Source of the DNA: Celeribacter sp. HF31
Lineage (GTDB): Bacteria > Pseudomonadota > Alphaproteobacteria > Rhodobacterales > Rhodobacteraceae
Assembly (NCBI RefSeq): GCF_011806455.1
Contig: NZ_JAATOT010000001.1
Location: forward strand, 248,001 to 312,000
Direction: 5' to 3'
Length of the DNA: 64,000 bases
The position numbers and the translations under genes are program-made. Positions 25,673 to 34,904 of this stretch are shown here, piece by piece. Each line of letters starts with the position of its first letter. Positions within the stretch are counted from its first letter, which is position 1. The notes below the pieces were generated by a model. The model was not told where the DNA came from, ran no database searches, and worked only from the letters and a program-made list of their open reading frames with translations.

Positions 25673-27159
25673 TGTCTGATCTCAATAAACTCACGCTCTC
25701 AGCCGCCCGTGACGGTTTGCGCGCGAAAGACTTCACCTCTTCTGACCTGACCGAGGCCTGTCTCACCGAGATCGAAGGCGCCGGTGCGCTCAATGCCTTT
25801 GTGCACAACACGCCGGAGATCGCCCGCGAACAGGCCAAAGCCGCCGACGCGCGTTTGGCCGAGGGCGATGCGCCCGCGATGTGCGGTCTGCCCATCGGGA
25901 TCAAGGATCTCTTTGCGACCAAAGGCGTGCCGACCCAGGCGGCCTCTGCCATTCTCGAAGGCTTCAGGCCCGAATACGAGTCGACCATCACATCTAAGCT
26001 GTTTGATGCAGGCGCGGTCATGTTGGGCAAGCTCAACATGGACGAATTCGCGATGGGCTCCTCCAACGAGACCTCGACCTATGGCAATGCGGTCAGCCCG
26101 TGGCGCCGTGGCAATGAAGACACCCCGTTGACGCCGGGCGGCTCCTCGGGTGGCTCCGCCTCTGCCGTCTCCGCCGATCTCTGTCTCGCTGCGACCGGCA
26201 CCGACACCGGCGGCTCGATCCGCCAGCCTGCGGCGTTTACCGGCATCGTGGGCATCAAACCGACCTACGGGCGTTGCTCGCGCTGGGGCGTGGTGGCCTT
26301 TGCTTCCTCTCTGGACCAAGCCGGCCCGATGACCAAATCCGTGCGCGATGCGGCGATCATGTTGGAGGCCATGTGTGGCCATGACATGAAGGACAGCACC
26401 TCCGCCGATCTGCCGGTGCCGAATTTCGAGGCGCTCTTGACCGGCGATATTCGCGGCAAGAAAATCGGTATCCCGAAAGAATACCGCCTCGACGGCACGC
26501 CGGATGAGATCGTCAAGCTCTGGGACGATGGTGCCGCGATGCTCAAAGACGCAGGTGCCGAGATCGTCGACATCTCGCTGCCGCACACCAAATACGCGCT
26601 GCCGACCTATTACGTCATCGCACCCGCCGAAGCCTCGTCGAACCTCGCGCGCTACGACGGCGTGCGCTACGGCCACCGTGCGACGCTGGCTGCGGGAGAG
26701 GGCATCAACGACATGTACGAAAAAACCCGCGCCGAAGGCTTCGGGCATGAGGTGCAACGCCGCGTGATGGTCGGCACCTATGTGTTGTCGGCGGGCTATT
26801 ACGACGCCTATTACAACAAGGCGCGCAAGGTCCGCACGCTGATCAAAAAGGACTTCGAAGACGCCTTTGCTGCTGGTGTCGACGCGATCCTCACGCCCGC
26901 GACGCCGTCCCCGGCCTTTGGTCTGGGCGAGGTCTCCGACTCGGATCCGATCCAGATGTATCTGAACGACGTCTTCACCGTGACCGTGAACCTCGCGGGT
27001 CTGCCGGGCATTTCCGTGCCGACGGGGGTGTCGGCCACCGGCCTGCCGCTCGGGCTTCAGCTCATCGGCAAGCCGTGGGAAGAGGGCGATCTGCTGAATA
27101 TCGCGCATTCGCTCGAAGGCGCTGCAGGCTTTGTTTCCAAGCCTGAAAAATGGTGGTAA
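25672..27159 (+). CDS. gatA: Asp/Glu-tRNA amidotransferase subunit A
   Basis: 495 residues, amidase-signature glutaminase subunit. The Ser-cisSer-Lys triad is visible: Lys in [13 protein letters not shown] (about 79), and the [16 protein letters not shown] loop with the nucleophile in [10 protein letters not shown]. It delivers ammonia from glutamine to GatB. Coupled to gatC by a one-base overlap. Long antisense frames across this gene are shadows. Confidence 0.97.
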   Translation: MSDLNKLTLSAARDGLRAKDFTSSDLTEACLTEIEGAGALNAFVHNTPEIAREQAKAADARLAEGDAPAMCGLPIGIKDLFATKGVPTQAASAILEGFRPEYESTITSKLFDAGAVMLGKLNMDEFAMGSSNETSTYGNAVSPWRRGNEDTPLTPGGSSGGSASAVSADLCLAATGTDTGGSIRQPAAFTGIVGIKPTYGRCSRWGVVAFASSLDQAGPMTKSVRDAAIMLEAMCGHDMKDSTSADLPVPNFEALLTGDIRGKKIGIPKEYRLDGTPDEIVKLWDDGAAMLKDAGAEIVDISLPHTKYALPTYYVIAPAEASSNLARYDGVRYGHRATLAAGEGINDMYEKTRAEGFGHEVQRRVMVGTYVLSAGYYDAYYNKARKVRTLIKKDFEDAFAAGVDAILTPATPSPAFGLGEVSDSDPIQMYLNDVFTVTVNLAGLPGISVPTGVSATGLPLGLQLIGKPWEEGDLLNIAHSLEGAAGFVSKPEKWW

Positions 27160-27198
27160 GAGGCGCGTAAATTCGCCTCTTTTGGAGCTTTTGCCCCC

Positions 27199-27864
27199 AT
27201 GCGCCTGACTGTTGCTCTGATCTCTTTGGCCGCGCTCGCTGCCTGTGAAACCCCTGTGCCCGACAGTGGCTCGGGGGTGGGTTTCGGCTCTTATGCCGAG
27301 TATCAGGCGGAGCGTGAGGCGCAGCTGATTGCGGGCGGTGAAGGCAGCGGGGCCGCCACGGCGGGCCTCGACACCCAGGCGATTTCCGCCGAGGCTACGG
27401 CGGCCATCGACGCCGCAGAGGCCGAAAGCGCCGCGCCGACGGGTCCGGCGCCCTCCGCCGTCACCAATGCGGTCGGCATCTCGTCCGAGAATGATTTCTC
27501 CGCCGTGTCCTCCGAGCGTTCGATCGAAGAGGACGCCGCCCTCGTCGCCGCCAACAAAGAAGCCTATGTGACGATCCAGCCGACGGCCCTGCCGTCGCGC
27601 CCGAACTCGGATGCGGGCACCATCGTGGAATTCGCGCTCTCGACCACCAACACCGTTGGTCAGGCGCTCTATTCCCGCCTGATCCCCGGCGCCGAATCGC
27701 GGGCGGCACGCAATTGTGCGAAATACCCGTCCCCCGATCTGGCACAGGAATATTTCCTGAAACATGGTGGGCCTGAGAAGAACCCGCAGGGCCTCGATCC
27801 CGATGGCGACGGTTTCGCCTGTAGCTGGGACCCGGCGCCCTTCCGTCTGGCCGCCAAGCGCTAA
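27199..27864 (+). CDS. Lipoprotein with C-terminal excalibur-like domain
   Basis: 221 residues. Lipoprotein signal MRLTVALISLAALAAC, an Ala/Glu/Ser-rich low-complexity middle (about 40-110), then a C-terminal domain (about 165-215) with CAKYPSPDLAQEYFLKHGG and DPDGDGFACSWDPAPFR. The DxDGDGxxC pattern is that of excalibur calcium-binding domains. Exported and membrane-anchored. It precedes a wall amidase by one base, which suggests an envelope role. Confidence 0.82.
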   Translation: MRLTVALISLAALAACETPVPDSGSGVGFGSYAEYQAEREAQLIAGGEGSGAATAGLDTQAISAEATAAIDAAEAESAAPTGPAPSAVTNAVGISSENDFSAVSSERSIEEDAALVAANKEAYVTIQPTALPSRPNSDAGTIVEFALSTTNTVGQALYSRLIPGAESRAARNCAKYPSPDLAQEYFLKHGGPEKNPQGLDPDGDGFACSWDPAPFRLAAKR

Positions 27865-27865
27865 G

Positions 27866-28564
27866 ATGCCCTCTGAGCTTGTGATTCAAGAGCACCCGTC
27901 GCCGAATTTCGGCGAACGGCGCGACGGCGCGCGGCCTGATCTGGTGGTGATCCACTACACGGCCATGGCAACGGCCGAAGCGGCTTTGGAGCGGCTGTGT
28001 TCCTCCGAGCATGAGGTCTCTGCGCATTACCTGATTTGCGAGCAAGGGCAGGTGTTCCGCCTCGTCGACGACGAGATGCGCGCTTGGCACGCCGGTGCGG
28101 GGCAATGGGGCGAGGTGACGGATGTGAATTCGCGCTCCATCGGGATTGAACTGGCGAACACGGGCGCAACACCCTTCGCCGCCGCGCAAATGGATGCTTT
28201 GGAGGCGCTTCTGACGGATATTTTGGCCCGCCATGCGATCCCGCCGGAGCGTGTCATCGGGCATTCCGACATGGCGCCCCTGCGCAAGATCGACCCGGGT
28301 CCCCGGTTCGACTGGAAAAGACTGGCTTTGCAGGATTTGTCCGTGTTTTCGACAAATCTGGAGGGTATTGAGCCCAACGAAGTTCGATTTGTACAAGATT
28401 TGCAGGCCTTCGGATATCCGGAAACACCGCTTGAGGCGCTCTTGCCAGCGTTCCGAAGCCGCTTTCGCCCGCTTCATCACGGACCGCTCGATGGTCGCGA
28501 TATGGCGCTGGCGCACGATCTTGCCACGCGCTTTCCCGTTGACCGCGACGACCTGACCGCCTAA
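27866..28564 (+). CDS. N-acetylmuramoyl-L-alanine amidase, AmiD/Amidase_2 type
   Basis: 232 residues. Zinc ligands and catalytic residues of Amidase_2: His30 in DLVVIHYTAM, AHYLICEQG, and IGHSDMAPLRKIDPG. A C-terminal peptidoglycan-binding-like stretch follows (about 180-232, VRFVQDLQAFGYPETPLEA). No signal peptide or Cys is seen, so it probably acts on cytosolic anhydro-muropeptides as AmpD does, or is exported otherwise. ATG 27866 lies one base after the lipoprotein stop; a longer frame upstream overlaps that gene and is rejected. rnpB follows. Confidence 0.9.
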   Translation: MPSELVIQEHPSPNFGERRDGARPDLVVIHYTAMATAEAALERLCSSEHEVSAHYLICEQGQVFRLVDDEMRAWHAGAGQWGEVTDVNSRSIGIELANTGATPFAAAQMDALEALLTDILARHAIPPERVIGHSDMAPLRKIDPGPRFDWKRLALQDLSVFSTNLEGIEPNEVRFVQDLQAFGYPETPLEALLPAFRSRFRPLHHGPLDGRDMALAHDLATRFPVDRDDLTA

Positions 28565-28574
28565 GTCGCACACC

Positions 28575-28990
28575 GACGCGGATGGCCGGATAACCGCCGC
28601 TTCTCTCAAGGTTCGCGCTTTGGGAGGAGGGGAGGAAAGTCCGGACTCCCTTGAGCAACGGTGCCGGGTAACGCCCGGCGGGGGCAACCCCAGGGACAGC
28701 GCCACAGAGAAGAGACGGCCTTCTATACGGAGGTCATGGTGAAACGGTGGGGTAAGAGCCCACCGCGCGAGCGGCAACGTGAGCGGCACGGCAAGCCCCA
28801 CCGGGAGCAATGCCAAATAGGGGTTCTACGCGGGGTCTGTTGTGCGCAAGCATACCGCCCGCAAGGTCGCTCAAGCCTGAGAACCCGGGTTGGCAGCTTG
28901 AGCCGTCTGGTAACAGCCGGCCTAGAGGAATGGTTATCCACGGCGGGTTTCCCGCTGAGACAGAATCCGGCTTACAGGCTGTCCGCGTCG
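28575..28990 (+). ncRNA. rnpB: RNase P RNA
   Basis: Bacterial A-type RNase P RNA, catalytic subunit for tRNA 5' maturation. Conserved cores are present: GAGGAAAGTCCGG near 28629-28641, the distal GAGGAATGGTTATCC near 28925-28939, and CAGAATCCGGCTTACAGG near 28962-28979. The P1 helix is formed by GACGCGGA (from 28575) and TCCGCGTC (to 28989), which set the ends. It follows the amidase gene by about 10 bp. Confidence 0.95.
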
Positions 28991-29006
28991 TATTTCAGGG
29001 GCTTTT

Positions 29007-29021
29007 GAGGGCTCTGCCCTC
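29007..29021 (+). terminator. Possible terminator hairpin after rnpB
   Basis: GAGGGC (29007-29012) pairs with GCCCTC (29016-29021) around TCT. The T tract is weak (TTGG), so this is tentative. Confidence 0.4.
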
Positions 29022-29149
29022 TTGGTCGCTCCGCGCCCAATTCTTCCAGGATATTTAGAGACAAAAGAAGGCGGATTTTGCCCGGTTGGCAGATCGTTTT
29101 TTTCGACGCAGTATAGGGGCGAGTGATTTTTCAAAGAGGGAGCCCCCCA

Positions 29150-29860
29150 ATGAGTTTTGTGAAAACCCTGACCACGCTCGCGATCGGCTTTGCCGCCGCC
29201 AAAGGCGTTGAGAAGATGAAGAAAATGGGGGGGATGGACGGGGTGCGCGAAGCGATGCGCCAATCCGGCGCCCCCGGCAGCATGGCCGATCAGATGGGCC
29301 AGATGGCGGAGAAATTCGGTTTTCCCGGTGGGTCAGAAGCCGTGCGCGACATGATGGGCAAGTTCGGCAATCAGGCCGCCGATATGTCCGAGGCGACCGA
29401 AGCGGGGCTTGGCTCGCTGTTCTCCGCGATGTCGGGTGCTGCGGCGACAGGTGCCACGTCGATGTCCGATATGTTTGCCTCTGTGACCGCCGGGACGCCC
29501 GTGGGTGCGGCGGCGGAAGAGAATGCCAAGCTGATGATCCGCTCGATGATCATGGCCGCGAAGGCCGATGGCGAGATCGACGCAGAAGAGCGCACGAAAA
29601 TCCTCGATCAACTGAATGATGCCTCCGAGGAAGAGATCGCCTTTGTGCAGGCGGAGCTGGACGCGCCGGTCGATCCGATGGCTCTGGCCAAGGACGCGGG
29701 GACGTCCGCAGGGGCGCAGGTCTATGCGGCGGCCTTGATGGCGATTTCGGTGGATACCGAGGCGGAGAAGACGTTTCTGAACGGGCTGGCGCAATCTTTG
29801 ATGCTGGACCCGGCGAAGCAGGCAGAGATCCATCAGTCGATGGGCAAGCCGGTTATTTGA
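29150..29860 (+). CDS. TerB/DUF533-like protein
   Basis: 236 residues. A Gly/Ala/Met-rich N-terminal half (KGVEKMKKMGGMDGV; MSGAAATGATSM) is followed by a TerB-like helical domain (about 125-225) with MIRSMIMAAKADGEIDAEE and ILDQLNDASEEE, the acidic motif of the family. This matches YebE-type inner-membrane TerB proteins. ATG 29150 has GAGGGAG upstream. Probable stress-associated protein of unknown mechanism. Confidence 0.82.
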   Translation: MSFVKTLTTLAIGFAAAKGVEKMKKMGGMDGVREAMRQSGAPGSMADQMGQMAEKFGFPGGSEAVRDMMGKFGNQAADMSEATEAGLGSLFSAMSGAAATGATSMSDMFASVTAGTPVGAAAEENAKLMIRSMIMAAKADGEIDAEERTKILDQLNDASEEEIAFVQAELDAPVDPMALAKDAGTSAGAQVYAAALMAISVDTEAEKTFLNGLAQSLMLDPAKQAEIHQSMGKPVI

Positions 29861-29958
29861 TGTCTTCACGCGAGATTGCTTTGCAATCCGCTCCAGACGG
29901 GGCGGCCTGACCGGCCGGGCGACAGTCGGCGCCTTCCCGTACAGACCTTTCAAGTGGA

Positions 29959-29984
29959 AGGGCGGCCTTGGAGCCGCCCTTTTG
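29959..29984 (+). terminator. Terminator after the TerB-like gene
   Basis: AGGGCGGC (29959-29966) pairs with GCCGCCCT (29973-29980), then TTTT. It also lies just past the end of the convergent ribN-like gene. Confidence 0.75.
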
Positions 29985-29986
29985 AT

Positions 29987-30874
29987 TTACGCCGGTTGCG
30001 CCGCGCGGCTTTCCTGACGCAGCAGGTAAAACGATGCGGCGAGGATCATCAGCGACCCGATCCACATCGACCCGGGCGGCACAAAGCCAAAGGCCAAGAC
30101 GCCAAAGCCCACGTTGAGCGGCAGTTTCAGGTGATCGAAGGGCTGCAAATAGGCGGCATCGGCGACGGCATAGGCCTTGGCGATGGCATACTGCGCCAGA
30201 GCGGTCAGAAGACCTGCCGCGACGAGAATGAGCGCGGTGAGACCACCGCCCAAGGCGATGCCGTCCCCTAGGGCCAGGCCGAAGTTCACCGGGCTCAACA
30301 TCAAAAGCAGGTAGACGGTGAGGCTTTCGGGCGTCTCTGATCGTGTCAGGCGTTTGGTCAGCAAAGAGGTCAGCGCCCAGAAGGCGGCGGCGCCCACGGG
30401 GTAGAGCACGAAGAGCGAAAAGCTTTCCGACCAGGGCGCGAGGATGATCATGCCGCCCGCGAAGCCGACGGTGACGGCGATCCAGCGCTCGGGCGTGGCG
30501 GCCTCATCCAGGAACAAATTGGCGCCCAGCGTCACGAAGAAGGGGGAGAGCATGATGAGGGCGATTGCCTGCCAGATCGGCACATGGGCGAGGCCTGCGA
30601 TCCAGAGCTGGACCCCGATGACGGCGGCGGCGACGCGCAGGAGATGAAGCATCAGATTGTGGGTCTTCATCGCGCGCAAGCCCTCGCGGACCACCCACGG
30701 CAGCGAGAACAGCAAGGCGATGAAATATTGCCAAAACGCCATGCGGGCAGAGGGCACATGCAGCATCATCGTGGCATATTGGGTCAAAAGGTTGATGACG
30801 GCAAAAAGCACACCGGCTGCGATCATCATAAGGGCACCGGCGCGGGCCGGGCCAAGGTCGGTCAAACGAGTCAT
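29987..30874 (-). CDS. ribN: DMT-superfamily transporter, RibN-type riboflavin transporter
   Basis: 295 residues with ten predicted membrane helices and two EamA repeats (LLTQYATMMLHVPSARMAFWQ; FFVTLGANLFLDEAATPERW). The family alone is unspecific, but the gene lies directly downstream of a clear FMN riboswitch on the same strand. DMT proteins behind FMN riboswitches (RibN, ImpX) import riboflavin, so that is the likely substrate. Start ATG 30874 with AAAGGA upstream; an extended frame reaching into the riboswitch is rejected. Confidence 0.85.
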   Translation of the reverse strand: MTRLTDLGPARAGALMMIAAGVLFAVINLLTQYATMMLHVPSARMAFWQYFIALLFSLPWVVREGLRAMKTHNLMLHLLRVAAAVIGVQLWIAGLAHVPIWQAIALIMLSPFFVTLGANLFLDEAATPERWIAVTVGFAGGMIILAPWSESFSLFVLYPVGAAAFWALTSLLTKRLTRSETPESLTVYLLLMLSPVNFGLALGDGIALGGGLTALILVAAGLLTALAQYAIAKAYAVADAAYLQPFDHLKLPLNVGFGVLAFGFVPPGSMWIGSLMILAASFYLLRQESRAAQPA

Positions 30875-30949
30875 GTGTCGTCCTTTCTCCACACATAACT
30901 CAAGGCATGAGGGCAGGGCGCACGGTTCCTGAACGGTGGCGCAGCCCTG

Positions 30950-31106
30950 TCTACTCTCTTTCATCCGGACTATGACCGTCGGCTCCGGGATCGCACCGGA
31001 TCTGCTGTCCCAGCGTGTCTGTGAAGACGCGCGTGGCGCTCGCGGGCTGATAGGAGGCTCCTGAAAGCCCCTAAACACCGCCGGTGGGGAATTTCGCCCC
31101 GCCCTG
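30950..31106 (-). promoter_or_regulatory. FMN riboswitch (RFN element)
   Basis: On the minus strand the RFN landmarks appear in order: GGGCGGGGCGAAATTCCCCA, CCGGCGGT, AGGGGCTTTCAGGAGCC, TCAGCCCGCGAGCG, GCAGATCCGGTG, GGAGCCGACGGTCATAGTCC and GGATGAAAGAGAGTA. FMN binding should repress expression. Downstream CAGGGCTGCGC and GTGCGCCCTG (about 30915-30948) can pair and may form the expression platform; no T tract is seen, so translational control is likelier than termination. Confidence 0.95.
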
Positions 31107-31275
31107 AGAGGTTACGCGGCCTGAATTGGCCGCCCGACCTATTTAAGCGGCGGAGGAACGCGGTGCAATCGCTTTTGATGTGTCGAGGGTGAGAGCGTCA
31201 GTATGCTTGATCCTGTCGGGGAAAGGGGGCAGGCTTGGGTCGATAAGCAATATGAAATTTGAAGAGGCGTGAGGT

Positions 31276-32334
31276 TTGGTCAGAGATTTTCAACGGGGTT
31301 CTAAATGCAGGGTTGCTCAGGGCTTTCCATGTTGGCCCGCCCGTTTGAGAGCATCACTTTTCACGATGCTTTGGGCGGTCATGTATGTTCTTGCCTGTGC
31401 GCAGGCCTCCACGGCACAAGACATCGACGGAACCGACGATCCGCGTTTCGTACAGGCCAAACAAGACTGGCTTGCCGGAGAGGATATGCCAGCGCTCGAA
31501 GAGCTTGCTGCATTGGCCCATGAGGGACATGCACCGGCTAAAATCCTGCTGTCCCGTATCGCAGCCACACCGCATGTGATTGATCCTGTGACGCAGACCT
31601 TGGACCGAAAGGCCAAGATTGCGCTGTTGCGTGAACCCGTGGGATTGTCCGGGCGCGACTGGCTTGTCTCTGCGGCGGAGGACAACGATCTGGCCCATGC
31701 GCTCTGGGCCGTCGCAGCCCCCGGTAAGATTGCGCCGGACGCGGAGGTGGCCCGGACATTGATCGCCTTCGGTGAGATCAAGCCCGCCCTGATCTATGCC
31801 CTGGCGCTTTGGAAGGCCGGGAAAGGCGAAGAGGCGGCGCAGATTCTTCATGAACATGAGGCGCGTTTCGGGGCTGCGGGACAGGATTTCCTCGGGTTTC
31901 TTTTGATGGATCTGGCGATAGGCGGCACTGTTGGCCCGCTCCCGGACGGGATGAATACCCCCGCCAAGCTCGAAGCTTACCTGCATGCGCTGCGCTCCGA
32001 TGAGAATCGCTTTGCCTATTCTGGAACGCTGGACACGTCCCCCTTGCTGCATCCGAGCCGGGAAGGAGATCGTGAGAGGCTGGCGCAGCTCGTGCATGCG
32101 GTCCCTGCGGTGCGGCCTCTGGTTTTGTTCTGCGAGGCACGATGTGGGGAGCGGCAACAAGAGATGTGCCTTGCGGAAGGCGCATGGTCTTTGGCCAAGG
32201 CTGCGAACCATCCCTATCCTTTCGCCAGCCCTGCCCAGTCGCTTATCGAGGATGCGACCTATTGGGCCTCGCCGCGGTTTTTCTCGGATGTTGAGCACCT
32301 GTTGGCGCGTGGCGACTGGCTCGGCTGTCGCTGA
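31276..32334 (+). CDS. Exported hypothetical protein, TPR/SEL1-like helical
   Basis: Up to 352 residues. The frame opens with a TTG at 31276; an ATG at 31366 would start a cleaner signal peptide (MLWAVMYVLACAQASTAQ). The true start is uncertain. The mature part is helical with alpha-solenoid-like stretches (ALEELAALAHEGHAPAKILL; ALIYALALWKAGKGEEAAQI) as in SEL1/TPR proteins. Four Cys in the C-terminal third could form disulphides. I recognise no family. Its own promoter is likely because the riboswitch unit upstream reads the other way. Confidence 0.7.
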   Translation: MVRDFQRGSKCRVAQGFPCWPARLRASLFTMLWAVMYVLACAQASTAQDIDGTDDPRFVQAKQDWLAGEDMPALEELAALAHEGHAPAKILLSRIAATPHVIDPVTQTLDRKAKIALLREPVGLSGRDWLVSAAEDNDLAHALWAVAAPGKIAPDAEVARTLIAFGEIKPALIYALALWKAGKGEEAAQILHEHEARFGAAGQDFLGFLLMDLAIGGTVGPLPDGMNTPAKLEAYLHALRSDENRFAYSGTLDTSPLLHPSREGDRERLAQLVHAVPAVRPLVLFCEARCGERQQEMCLAEGAWSLAKAANHPYPFASPAQSLIEDATYWASPRFFSDVEHLLARGDWLGCR

Positions 32335-32508
32335 AGTTGGACGGCGCCTGCCGCCTGTGGTCACAGGGATGCGAAACCGGCGGATTTTTAGTGATACCCC
32401 ATTGACTCGGGGGCCGAAGTCCTTAAAAGGCAGGCTTCAAGGATTCCACGGGCTGGCGCTCGAACACAACTGTGCCCCCGTTGCACGCGATAATTGGAGT
32501 AATGAAAA

Positions 32509-32676
32509 ATGGCGAAGCCGACGACGATCAAAATCCGTCTCAACTCGACCGCGGACACGGGCCACTTTTACGTGACCAAAAAGAACGCCCGCACCATGAC
32601 CGAAAAGATGGTCGTAAAAAAATACGACCCGGTTGCGCGTAAGCACGTCGAGTACAAAGAAGGCAAAATCAAGTAA
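32509..32676 (+). CDS. rpmG: 50S ribosomal protein L33
   Basis: 55 residues: start [18 protein letters not shown], then [12 protein letters not shown] and the basic C-terminus [18 protein letters not shown]. Usual L33 length. It is the form without the CxxC zinc pairs. GGAG lies 10 nt upstream of the ATG. A strong terminator follows, so it is monocistronic. Confidence 0.97.
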   Translation: MAKPTTIKIRLNSTADTGHFYVTKKNARTMTEKMVVKKYDPVARKHVEYKEGKIK

Positions 32677-32704
32677 GCCCTTCCGACATACCAAGATGCA
32701 AAAG

Positions 32705-32736
32705 CCGCGCAGCCCGAGAGGGAAGCGCGGTTTTTC
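32705..32736 (+). terminator. Terminator of rpmG
   Basis: CCGCGC (32705-32710) pairs with GCGCGG (32725-32730), followed by TTTTTCTTT. Confidence 0.85.
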
Positions 32737-32798
32737 TTTGCCAGCTTCTCTCGCCAGCGGACCAGAATTCCAACCCGTCCAGCATGAAGGAGAGAAAA

Positions 32799-33416
32799 AT
32801 GTTCGGATGTTTCGAAGATGACTTTAGAGAGCCGGAGCGGCCTGACAGCTCCTGCTCGTTGCCCAGTAGCCTGAGCGAGGCTCTGGCGGTGCGCGCGCAG
32901 GAGATTCGCAAGAGCGTGCCGTTCACCGTTCGCGTCGCCATGCCGGCCGATACCGCGGAGATCGACACGCTCTTTCGTGCCTCCTACGGTCAGCTCCTGA
33001 AACAGCATTACCCGGCCGCCATTCTCGATGCCGCTTTACCAGCCTTGTTGCAGACGGCGCCCAGGCTCCTGAATTCCGGCACGTTCTTTGTCGCAGAGAC
33101 CGGCGGGGGTGAGATCATCGCCGCAGGCGGTTGGACGCAGGCCACACCCTTTGGTGGGGTCGGACCGCGCGAGATCGGCCACATGCGCCGGGTCGCCGTG
33201 CACCCGGATCACATCCGGCGTGGTGTGGGCTCGGTTCTGCTTGGGCATATCCTCGAGAATGCTGAGCGGACAGGGGTGGAGCGGATGTGTGCGCTCTCGA
33301 CACTGACGGCGCGGGCGTTTTACGAGGCGCATGACTTTGAGGTCTCGGGGGACGTGGATCTGGCGCTGAAACCCGGTGTTTACCTGCCCGCGATCCAGAT
33401 GGCTCGGGATCTCTGA
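32799..33416 (+). CDS. GNAT-family N-acetyltransferase
   Basis: 205 residues; the GNAT core spans about 45-195. Motif A with the acetyl-CoA loop is MRRVAVHPDHIRRGVGSVLL (R/Q-x-x-G-x-G as RRGVG), preceded by a beta-4 region GEIIAAGGWTQA and followed by FYEAHDFEVSG. Substrate unknown. I chose ATG 32799, which has AAGGAGAG at good spacing; the ATG five codons upstream overlaps that site. Confidence 0.85.
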   Translation: MFGCFEDDFREPERPDSSCSLPSSLSEALAVRAQEIRKSVPFTVRVAMPADTAEIDTLFRASYGQLLKQHYPAAILDAALPALLQTAPRLLNSGTFFVAETGGGEIIAAGGWTQATPFGGVGPREIGHMRRVAVHPDHIRRGVGSVLLGHILENAERTGVERMCALSTLTARAFYEAHDFEVSGDVDLALKPGVYLPAIQMARDL

Positions 33417-33447
33417 GGCGATCTGTAAGACATCTTTTTAGCAACAA

Positions 33448-33475
33448 AAAAGGCCGCTCCGAAGAGCGGCCTTTT
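33448..33475. terminator. Bidirectional terminator
   Basis: Perfect 12-bp stem AAAAGGCCGCTC with GAGCGGCCTTTT around a CGAA loop. It serves the GNAT gene (plus) and the Bax-inhibitor gene (minus). Confidence 0.9.
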
Positions 33476-33495
33476 CGTTTCGTGTGATCCGATGA

Positions 33496-34266
33496 TCAGT
33501 CCCGGTTGCCAAGGAATTGCAGCAGGAACATGAACAGGTTGATGAAATCGAGATAGAGGTTCAGCGCCCCCATGATCGCGGATTTCGCCAGCCATTCCCC
33601 GTCCATCGCATGGGCGTGGGAGATGTAGTCGGTTTTGATCTTTTGCGTGTCGTAGGCGGTGAGGCCTGCAAAGATCAGCACACCGATCGCGGAGATCGCG
33701 AACTCAAGGCCAGAGGACTTGAGGAAGATGTTGACGATCGAGGCGAGAACCAGACCGATCACACCCATGATCAGGAAAGACCCCCAACCGGAGATGTCTT
33801 TTTTGGTGGTGTAGCCCCAAAGCGACAGGCCCGCGAAGGCCGCGGAGGTCACGAGGAAGGTCTGCGCGATGGAGGCGCCAGTGAACACGAGGAAGATCGA
33901 GCTCAAGGACAGGCCCATCAGAGCGGCGTAGGCGTAAAAGTAGGTCTGGGTCGCGGCCGCCGAGAGGCGGGACACGATGGCGCCAAAGCCAAAGACCATG
34001 GCGAGCGGCGCAAACATGATCACCCATTTGAGCGGCGAGACGTAAAGCGCATAGCCGAGGCTCGTGAGGTATTCATTGGCACCGATCTGATATTCGGTCG
34101 GGGTGGCGCTGACGGCCAGGTTGGACAGCGCCCAAGCGGCCAAAGCGGTCACCAGAAGACCCACGGACATCGTGCCGTAGACCTTGTTCATATGGGCGCG
34201 AAGGCCGGCGTCGATCTCAGCCGAGCGTGCGCCGACACCAGCGTTGATCGTTCTGTAGTCAGCCAT
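33496..34266 (-). CDS. Bax inhibitor-1/YccA family membrane protein
   Basis: 256 residues with seven hydrophobic helices after a 25-residue cytosolic N-terminus. Family features include HMNKVYGTMSVGLLVTALAAW, GASIAQTFLVTSAAFAGLSLWGYTTKKD (split here) and the C-terminal VLIFAGLTAYDTQKIK with the Asp pair region implicated in calcium leak. Inner membrane; related YccA inhibits FtsH. Monocistronic, followed by a bidirectional terminator. Confidence 0.94.
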   Translation of the reverse strand: MADYRTINAGVGARSAEIDAGLRAHMNKVYGTMSVGLLVTALAAWALSNLAVSATPTEYQIGANEYLTSLGYALYVSPLKWVIMFAPLAMVFGFGAIVSRLSAAATQTYFYAYAALMGLSLSSIFLVFTGASIAQTFLVTSAAFAGLSLWGYTTKKDISGWGSFLIMGVIGLVLASIVNIFLKSSGLEFAISAIGVLIFAGLTAYDTQKIKTDYISHAHAMDGEWLAKSAIMGALNLYLDFINLFMFLLQFLGNRD

Positions 34267-34421
34267 TTTCTATCTGTCTCCTGTGCGTAAAAATCACTGT
34301 TCTCCACCGGTTGCGGAGATATCTCTTCCGATATTGGCAGTCCTGTCCCGGATTTCAAGCCATGGATGCGCGGAAAACATATTGTTTTCGACAGATATAT
34401 GAGGGGGTTTTAGGGGATGAG

Positions 34422-34443
34422 GCGGTCAAAAAAAAATGACCGC
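34422..34443. other. Hairpin with oligo-A loop
   Basis: GCGGTCA (34422-34428) and TGACCGC (34437-34443) flank eight A. A related GCGGTC occurs again near 34475. It lies in the 280-bp gap between the Bax-inhibitor and DUF1127 genes, both on the minus strand, and could be a weak terminator for the plus strand or a chance palindrome. Confidence 0.4.
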
Positions 34444-34547
34444 GACACCCTATCGTATCGCTACAGGGCATCGCGGTCGGGGGACCTCGTAAGATCTGCT
34501 CTGCGGCGATCCGACCGGGTCAGACTGTCGCAGGCTTTCTATGTGGT

Positions 34548-34781
34548 TCAGCGCATCCAGTTGCGCGGGGCATCCCATACCGGGCGCTGGGATTCCTTGA
34601 GCGCCTCTTCGCGGGTCAGGCCGATGTCCTTGAGGATCGCGTCGTCCAGGCTGGCCAGGGTGCGGCGCTGTTTCGAGAGGGCAAGGGCGCTGCGCAGGCG
34701 TCCGAAGGCAGAACGAGAGGGGCGGTCACAGGCGGTGCCGCGCGCGCCTGCGGAAGTCGGTGCAAAAATCGACGAAGACAT
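34548..34781 (-). CDS. DUF1127 (YjiS-like) protein
   Basis: 77 residues. The DUF1127 core is LSKQRRTLASLDDAILKDIG followed by LTREEALKESQRPVWDAP. Such small proteins bind RNA or tune phosphate and stress metabolism in alphaproteobacteria. ATG 34781 has AAAGGA upstream; a much longer frame through it is not credible. Divergent from a LysR regulator 123 bp away that may control it. Confidence 0.85.
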   Translation of the reverse strand: MSSSIFAPTSAGARGTACDRPSRSAFGRLRSALALSKQRRTLASLDDAILKDIGLTREEALKESQRPVWDAPRNWMR

Positions 34782-34904
34782 CGGCGTTCCTTTCTGTTTC
34801 GTTGTGGGTGCCGTTTGTGTAATCATTTTTCTTGATGTCTTATCGCTCATCGTCGAGGATAAGTGAAATGAATGATTGTTTGAAATTGCATCAAGGATGT
34901 TGAT

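Noticed and set aside
25699-27765. A 688-codon open frame opposite gatA
   Set aside because: Antisense shadow of gatA and the following lipoprotein gene; no recognisable motifs.
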